64,000 nt of DNA from contig NC_064770.1 in the NCBI RefSeq assembly GCF_011397635.1, positions 35,612,598-35,676,597 on the forward strand. Direction: 5' to 3'. Origin of the DNA: Epinephelus fuscoguttatus (taxonomy: Eukaryota; Chordata; Actinopteri; Perciformes; Serranidae). Positions 58,699-64,000 of this stretch are shown piece by piece; within the stretch, counting starts at the first letter, position 1, and every line of letters begins with the position of its first letter. The translations under genes and the position numbers were made by a program. Under the pieces are notes generated by a model. That model was not told the origin of the DNA. It was given only the letters and a program-made list of their open reading frames with translations, and made no database searches.

Positions 58699-59311
58699 AA
58701 AGTTTCTTTATGCTTCTGCGTACACTCGACGCAACCTGCACGCAGTTGCTCCGCAGTTGCTGTGTGCCTATCATAGTTCTGCTTCCTGTTGGTCTATGTC
58801 GCTATGCAATTCCCCGCCAAAGCGCTTGGGGGCACGGTGTTCTTTTATATACCTACCTAGACTCTGTGACGTCTATGGTCGTTGCTCGTTCATTGTTTGT
58901 TTTTCTTCCGGCTTTGCTCTAGTCACAGTGAAGATGGCGAACAAAAGAGAAAGACTGTTGCTGGAGCTCAGAATGATCGACATTAAACCACAAATGCTCT
59001 TATTTCAAATGTTACAACGAAGAGAGAAGCAACTGTGCCGATGGTCTGTACATCCATTGAATGGCTCGACTTTTGAAAATGGTGGTGTTGTGGTACTGCA
59101 GCAGGAAGTGAAACCTTGTGAAATGCTGGAAATGATGTAGTTTGAAGGACCAATCATAGCTCTTACGGTCTGCGTTGGGACTGCGTTGCCACGTCGCGTG
59201 GTTAGAATTTTTTGCAGGTGCACGTCGCATCTCTGCGTCGGTCGCAGAGGGTACAACGCCTCCGCAAAGCCCTCTGCGTCGTAGGTACGCAGAAGCATAA
59301 ACCTTGCTTTA
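58699..59311 (+). mobile_element. PIF/Harbinger-type deletion derivative with inverted termini
   Basis: The left end TAAAGTTTCTTTATGCTTC and the reverse complement of the right end, TAAAGCAAGGTTTATGCTTC, continue as inverted repeats through TGCGTAC and CGACGC. The interior repeats CTGCGTCGG-type words near the right end. It carries a fragment of the element's nuclease (58934-59140). A direct 3-bp duplication is not clear. Confidence 0.75.
58934..59140 (+). pseudogene. HARBI1-like transposase, N-terminal fragment
   Basis: The 68-codon ORF begins MANKRERLLLELRMIDIK and contains QMLQRREKQLCRWSVHPLN. The R-x-W-S/W-V-x-P-L/I-N motif followed by F-E-x-G is the N-terminal signature of fish Harbinger nucleases (HARBI1 family). 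The catalytic DDE domain is entirely absent; the ORF stops at 59140 just before the right-hand terminal repeats. It cannot encode an active transposase. Confidence 0.7.
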
Positions 59312-60639
59312 CAACAGATGAGAAAAAACTCCCTCAAAATAAAAATTAAAAAAAAGAAACGTAAAGGGGAAAAAATGGTAGAAACCTCAGGAAGAGCAAC
59401 TGAGGAGGGATCCCTCTTCAAGGATGGACAGACAAGCAAGGAATGACGAGCATGAGACAAACGGGGATTTTTCTTTACAGAGCTCTGGTTTTTCCTGAAG
59501 TCCATATACAAAATACAAAAAGTCCCACATCTCTAACCAAACGTGGCAGACTGCAGGGTGACAAATAAGATTTAACAGCCTTTGTTAGTCCCTTTCCTCA
59601 ACTTTTTGTTTGTGTTTTAGCAGCTTGAAGCTCTTCTGGAGGTATCTATCTATCTACCTCTTCTTCAGTTTCTGGTGCTTCTTCTTGGGTGTTGATCGGC
59701 ATTTGAAGAATTTATGGACTTCCTGTGAAAGCACAGTCTTTCTTTAGGGTACAAGAAATCCTTACAAGCCTTCAAGCCTTCGATTCCTCAGCAAAACCCC
59801 AAAAGAGATAATAATGTTGAGAACAAAATTCAACCAGATTGTCACCTCCTGTTGTGAAAGGCTGCAGATGAGTTTGTTCTTTCCAACTTCTAACACACGT
59901 TTATGATCATGTGCTGTGTTTTCATGTTATTCTATTATTCTGCAGGCTCAGTGGGCTTGTGTTTGAAGCCTGTGAATTTCCGCCAAACATTATCTAACAG
60001 ACTGTAAATGCCAGAGGAATGCTCTCAAAAGATCCATAATCCTCAACTTCACATTTATACAGATCGTTGACCTTGAAGTTAAAGACATTTTTTGGAAAAC
60101 AATGCTATAATGAGGCAATATAAAAAGGTAGTAAAAACATCCCCACAGACAAAACAACTACAAATGGGACACAAAATTACCACAAGGACACACAAAAACA
60201 CTACAAAGAGGCACACAGAAACTTCAGAAAGATGCAAAACAACTTCGAAGAGAAGAGGATACTGTTTGATAAAGATGGGTAGAGAAATAATTCTTATACC
60301 TCCATATCCTGACATGGTTCCTCATGATCCTCATATGAATCTTTACTAGAAACATCCAGGTGTTCAGAAGAGGACTCCTGTGCAGCTGTGGACCAGTTGG
60401 GGTAAAAAGATTTTCAAATTTTCACCTGTGGGTTAAAATCAGCTGATTCCTCCTTTTGACCAGAAGATGGCGACAGATCCCTGTAAAGCACAAGTAAGAG
60501 TTGTTGAAAGTTTTAACTTCAGATAACACATTGCTCATGTTGTACCCTCTCCTCACACTTTAAATTCTTTTTCATTTTACAAAACACTATGATTGCTTTT
60601 AACTAAAGCCACTGTTTCCCATGATTCTTTTAAGCTTGG
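59312..60639. other. No gene; imperfect ACAAA-rich minisatellite at about 60120-60250
   Basis: Only low-complexity DNA is evident. Between 60120 and 60250 the words AAAACAACTACAAATGGGACACAAAATTACCACAA repeat imperfectly, a form common in fish non-coding DNA. (Quoted words are two neighbouring imperfect units of under 20 bases each.). Confidence 0.4.
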
Positions 60640-61250
60640 AGGTTTGGAGCCTCCATGGATGAGGTTGCATCTGGACTTGTGTGGCCACATATTCGGGACG
60701 AATTAAGGCACATCTGATGCAGTCCATTACTGAATCTACAACGGCAGAGAAATTGAGAAGCATCTTTGCCACCCATGGACTCCCAGCTGTGCTGGTCAGT
60801 GATAATGGACCAGGTCTGGTCAGTGCAGAGTTCAAACAGTTCCTGAAAAAGAATGGCATTAAGCATGTTACCACAGCACCATACCACCCACCCTCCAATG
60901 GCTGTGCAGAACGTGCTGTGCGAGTGTTCAAGGAGGGCATCAAGAAGATGGGGGAGGGTAGTGCGGAGACAAAGCTGTCCAGGTTCTTGTTCAAGTACCG
61001 ATCAACCCCTCAAACCACAACTGGAGCCACGCCTGCTTAGCTGCTCATGAACTGAAGGATCAGGACCCAGCTGGATCTTATGTGTCCATCACTAGCCAGC
61101 AGGGTTGGACAAAACCAGGGCAAAGAAAAGGAGCATCATGACAAACATCCTGGGACTGGATGTTCATAGAGGCTGACCCAGTGTACTTGAGGGGCTACTC
61201 AGGACAGAAGTGGATCCAACTCTCCTCAAGAGGACAGGCTGAATATCTTT
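60640..61250 (+). pseudogene. Ty3/gypsy-type retrotransposon integrase fragment
   Basis: The open frame 60681-61040 (119 codons) shows the second half of an integrase core: LRSIFATHGLPAVLVSDNG, with the second catalytic Asp in SDNG, then TTAPYHPPSNG and the catalytic Glu in CAERAV, then a FLFKYRSTPQTTTG block. The first Asp region (RLHLDLCG, about 60662-60688) is in another frame and the stretch between is deleted. Downstream, 61041-61250 looks like the decayed pol end. The HPPSNG-x-AERAV form is typical of Ty3/gypsy elements. It is inactive. Confidence 0.8.
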
Positions 61251-62399
61251 CCCAATCTTCAGTACATCTTCCCTGACCAACCTAACAGAAAACATCCCTC
61301 TTCCACCTTCAACCCACACTTACACCCATTCATCATGTCTTCAGCAACTTACACAACGACATATTGTTGTGGTGTAGTCCTTACTAGTGAAAAGCCCTGT
61401 ATAGTCCTCGCCCTACTCCTAAGAGTTCTTCACCTTCAGAGCTTCCTTAAGGACTGAGATGTTTTGTGAATAAATGTTATCTTTACCAGGACCTAGTCTA
61501 AACTTAAAGGGGAAATTCTTAGAAAACATCATAAAAGTTTTCTTAGAATTTTGTCACTGGGAGCAACTCTACCCCTGACCTTTTGTACAAAGAATGTAAG
61601 GTCGTCACTGCCAGAAATTTGCTAAAATTTGCTAGCTGACCTGAAATGGTGCAGCATTTTAAACATTTCGTCTTCGTTTTACATACCGTCTTGTGTTTGT
61701 AAATGTTTCATAATCCTGATTTTTTAACTGAATTAAACAGATTATAGATTTTCAATTTGGTGTATTGATGCATTGGAAACTGAGCACTGAAACAATTTCA
61801 AATATTAAGAATTGCTATGTATGCTATTTTGGACAACACTAGTGCAAAGACACAACAACAGCACAGGAAGATGTGGTGATTTCAAAATAAAGGATGGGTT
61901 TTATCAGCTGTATAAGAGCAAATGACAGGATTCTTAAAAACGTCAAGAGGTAAGTAAGAGTAAAAAGTATAAAAATGTTGACTTTTAATGTCTCAATAAA
62001 GTTTAGGCCTATGTTTCTTGCAAGTAGCATCGGTAAGCATAAATATAGGTGGGGGGGGGGGGCATGATATCATATCATATCACAATGCAAAATGTTATGC
62101 TTCCTGCAATTATAATCCAATTCATCCACGCCCTCCAATGAATGATGAGGGAAAAGTAAAGTCAAACACTGATAAGAAATTACTGCAATTTATTACATCA
62201 CAAGTCAAATCATGATCTGACCCCTCTGTCAGATGAGCCGCACCATTTCGCAATACCTGCTGGGGGTGGGACTATCAGATGGCATGTTGAAATGTGTTTT
62301 AATGATAAAAAATACATTTATTTATCATGTAAATATATATAAACTGTATTGTCTGTGATATATTGAATACTGAAGAATGATTAAACCTCATAATACTAT
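61251..62399. other. No gene recognised; poly-G run at 62051-62062
   Basis: AT-rich DNA with a G12 homopolymer followed by (ATATC)n-like words ATATCATATCATATCAC. No exon is supported. Confidence 0.4.
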
Positions 62400-62482
62400 G
62401 ACATGCTACAGGTGGAAAGGAGGAACTGGGGATTGTACTCCCAACCTTGTGAATAGTAGACAACCTGGTCGACCAACTCATA
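62400..62482 (+). repeat. SINE-like interspersed repeat fragment
   Basis: The words ACAGGTGGAAAGGAGGAACTGGGGATTG, read as two neighbouring blocks, then CCCAACCTTGTGAATAGTAG and GACCAACTCA resemble the 3' half of the same family as 45505-45630. In intact copies this part carries tRNA-like B-box sequence on the minus strand. It is too diverged to call a tRNA gene. Confidence 0.4.
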
Positions 62483-62599
62483 TGAGTTTAGTACTCCACT
62501 AGTCAGCTTAATATTTCAGCCACGATTGCTTTTAAATAATTGTCTCTTATTGTTAATAACGTCTTGTTTTAATACTGTTTTTGTATGAGATTAGGAAAT

Positions 62600-63140
62600 C
62601 TGTGGCTTCCTGTTGTGCGCATGCGCCCTCTAGCGGAGCCCCTGCAGACGTGAGTGGGGCGCCCCGTGATTGAATGCTAGTCTGCTGCCAAGGCTAATCT
62701 CGTCTAGCTAGCTAGCCTGCTGCTAACGTCATGAAAGGTAAAGTTAGCCTGTTAGAACACTGTAAAAATAGTTTTTATCGGAATAAATGTTTTAAGCGGG
62801 ACTTCAGGTACCACAGCAATATCTCTGTACCCATGTTGGCTGTGAGTAATTTGTTGTAATTTGTAAAGCACATGATATCGGTGACTTGGCTATCTAGCTT
62901 GTTTCCGTTAGTGGCGCAGTTTTCAAAATGGATTCTCTGTGGTGAAACTCGCCAGCTAACGAACAGTTGCTCTGTAATTTACACCGCAGTCGTCATAGTA
63001 ATATTATTAGAATTTCTGTTGCTTATTTTAGTTGTAAAACATGCAATGGCTTAATATAGTCACACAATCTAAGTTTTATTTTGAAGGTTGTAACCGGAAG
63101 TTGGATATGTTATTCCTATACTGACTTAACATCTGCCCCC
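62600..63140 (+). promoter_or_regulatory. Promoter-like region of a gene running off the right edge
   Basis: TGCGCATGCGC at 62616-62626 is a consensus NRF1 site. It is followed by CpG-rich DNA (GGGGCGCCCCGTGATTG) and no TATA box, a typical housekeeping promoter layout. ATGAAAGGTAAAG at 62731 could be a short first exon ending at a splice donor. The downstream leader at 63140-63706 is also GC-rich, so an alternative start there is possible. Confidence 0.45.
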
Positions 63141-63214
63141 TCCTGCTCTCAAGCATCACTCACCGGCTCTCAGCTCTCCGCAGAGCCGAGCAGGAGTGCA
63201 CCGCCGCGGGGAAG

Positions 63215-63262
63215 ATGGCCTCAGTTTTCACTAATAAGCCGAGCAGAGTGCGGTGGTGGTGA
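63215..63262 (+). other. Upstream ORF 1 (15 codons) in the leader of the right-edge gene
   Basis: GAAGATGGCC gives a good initiation context (A at -3, G at +4). The frame reads MASVFTNKPSRVRWW and then stops. If the leader begins upstream of it, it would precede the main start at 63707. Confidence 0.35.
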
Positions 63263-63309
63263 ATCCTGGCGGGTTTCGGGTTTCCTCTCGGTGGTTCCCC
63301 TTCCTGAGC

Positions 63310-63486
63310 ATGAGAAGACAGCCTGCAGCAGCGGTCGCCCTCAGACTACTACAGGACAGACTGCACTGCGTGATGCAGATCAGAGTCCAAGAGTTGACAT
63401 CCTGCTGCCAGGAGGTGATGGTCTCCTCCTCCTCTCTGCTCTGCTCACCTGCTCCTCTGTCGAACCTCCAAACGACAAGATGTTAA
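63310..63486 (+). other. Upstream ORF 2 (58 codons) in the leader of the right-edge gene
   Basis: It starts MRRQPAAAVALRLLQDRLHC, continues through QIRVQELTSCCQEVM and ends 221 bp before the main start. The helical-looking N-terminal half and its length are unusual for a random leader ORF. I do not recognise the peptide. It could be a micropeptide, a regulatory upstream ORF or chance. Confidence 0.3.
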
Positions 63487-63706
63487 CAAGTTATTCATTT
63501 GATTTTTGTGCATCTCGGTACATCAGACTGCGCCTTCACTGGGACTGCTGAGTGGTTTTAGCTTCTTTTTTTTTTTACAGGACACCCAACACTGGACTGT
63601 TTGTATTTAATCACCGGAGGAGTTCAGCTGTAATTCAACAATGATCTGACGGCTGTGAAGTGAGACAAACATCAGCAGGAGTCACCTGGCGTCTGCGCAG
63701 CACACG

Positions 63707-63730
63707 ATGGCCAATAACAACGAGCTACAA
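63707..63730 (+). CDS. First coding exon of an unidentified gene continuing beyond the window
   Basis: ATG at 63707 in the context CACACGATGG (G at +4) opens an 8-codon frame, MANNNELQ, that ends precisely at a strong splice donor (CAA|GTGAGT). The preceding 560 bp are GC-rich leader without introns that I can place. I cannot identify the product from eight residues. The remaining window to 64000 is the start of its first coding intron. Confidence 0.5.
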
Positions 63731-64000
63731 GTGAGTTTCCCAACTTTGTGTTCGTCATTACTTACTGCGTTAACGCTGCTGTATTAATGTGCATATTAGA
63801 GCTGAAAACCTACACACGGAAACATCTGGAGGTGTTTTTAATTGACCCCTGTTGATATCTACAGTGGTGGGAGGAGATCTGTGATGGAAATACTCTGAAG
63901 AGACTCTAAAAGGCTGTTCCTGTGATTTAGTATTACATCTCCATAAGGTTGAGGTATTTGCAAAAGACAGCTTTCAAGACAGCCTGACTTTTAATCCTTA

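Noticed and set aside
62400-62482. tRNA-like minus-strand sequence
   Set aside because: Only a loose B-box-like region is present; no acceptor stem or anticodon arm can be drawn, and it fits an old SINE fragment better.
63081-63551. 156-aa plus-strand ORF near the right edge
   Set aside because: It overlaps the GC-rich leader in a different frame from the main start and the better upstream ORF, and shows no recognisable features.

Overview
The window is nuclear DNA of a teleost fish, probably a percomorph. Its genes are intron-rich, with standard GT-AG splice sites and vertebrate coding content. Between them lies a dense mixture of fish-type DNA transposons, non-LTR retrotransposon tails, microsatellites and satellite DNA. 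I see no bacterial, viral or organellar genes.

Two genes can be reconstructed completely. On the minus strand, six exons between 16889 and 21999 encode a 168-residue DeSI-1-type desumoylating isopeptidase (desi1). On the plus strand, 31 exons between 24468 and 46114 encode a 1266-residue protein flightless-1 homologue (flii), with N-terminal leucine-rich repeats and gelsolin-like repeats. The two are arranged head to head, with start codons about 2.5 kb apart. A third gene begins at the right edge: a promoter-like region from about 62.6 kb with an NRF1-type motif, a leader carrying upstream ORFs, and a first coding exon at 63707-63730 whose product I cannot name.

Layout: 1-16.9 kb is gene-poor. 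It holds a Tc1/mariner tail, copy 1 of a Myb/SANT-ORF element, a degenerate long repeat array (4.9-6.8 kb), simple repeats, a LINE tail and several inverted-repeat elements. The introns of desi1 and flii carry many non-autonomous DNA transposons, some with readable target-site duplications: a TTAA fold-back element (17.4 kb), an 8-bp-TSD hAT-type element (30.1 kb), a nested pair (34.4-35.6 kb) and a 3-bp-TSD PIF/Harbinger-type element (39.4 kb). From about 48.2 to 55.8 kb lies a large satellite with a 38-bp monomer, higher-order structure, an embedded LTR-like piece and internal duplications. A different AT-rich repeat and a reversed Tc1-like remnant follow it. From 57 to 62.5 kb I see only transposon relics, including a Harbinger nuclease N-terminal fragment and a Ty3/gypsy integrase fragment.

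The genes do not form a pathway. DeSI-1 is a SUMO protease-like enzyme; flightless-1 is an actin-binding protein and nuclear-receptor coactivator. The most notable non-genic items are the 38-bp satellite, with its higher-order repeats and a suspicious error-like patch, and the element family whose 82-codon Myb/SANT-like ORF is open in all three copies.
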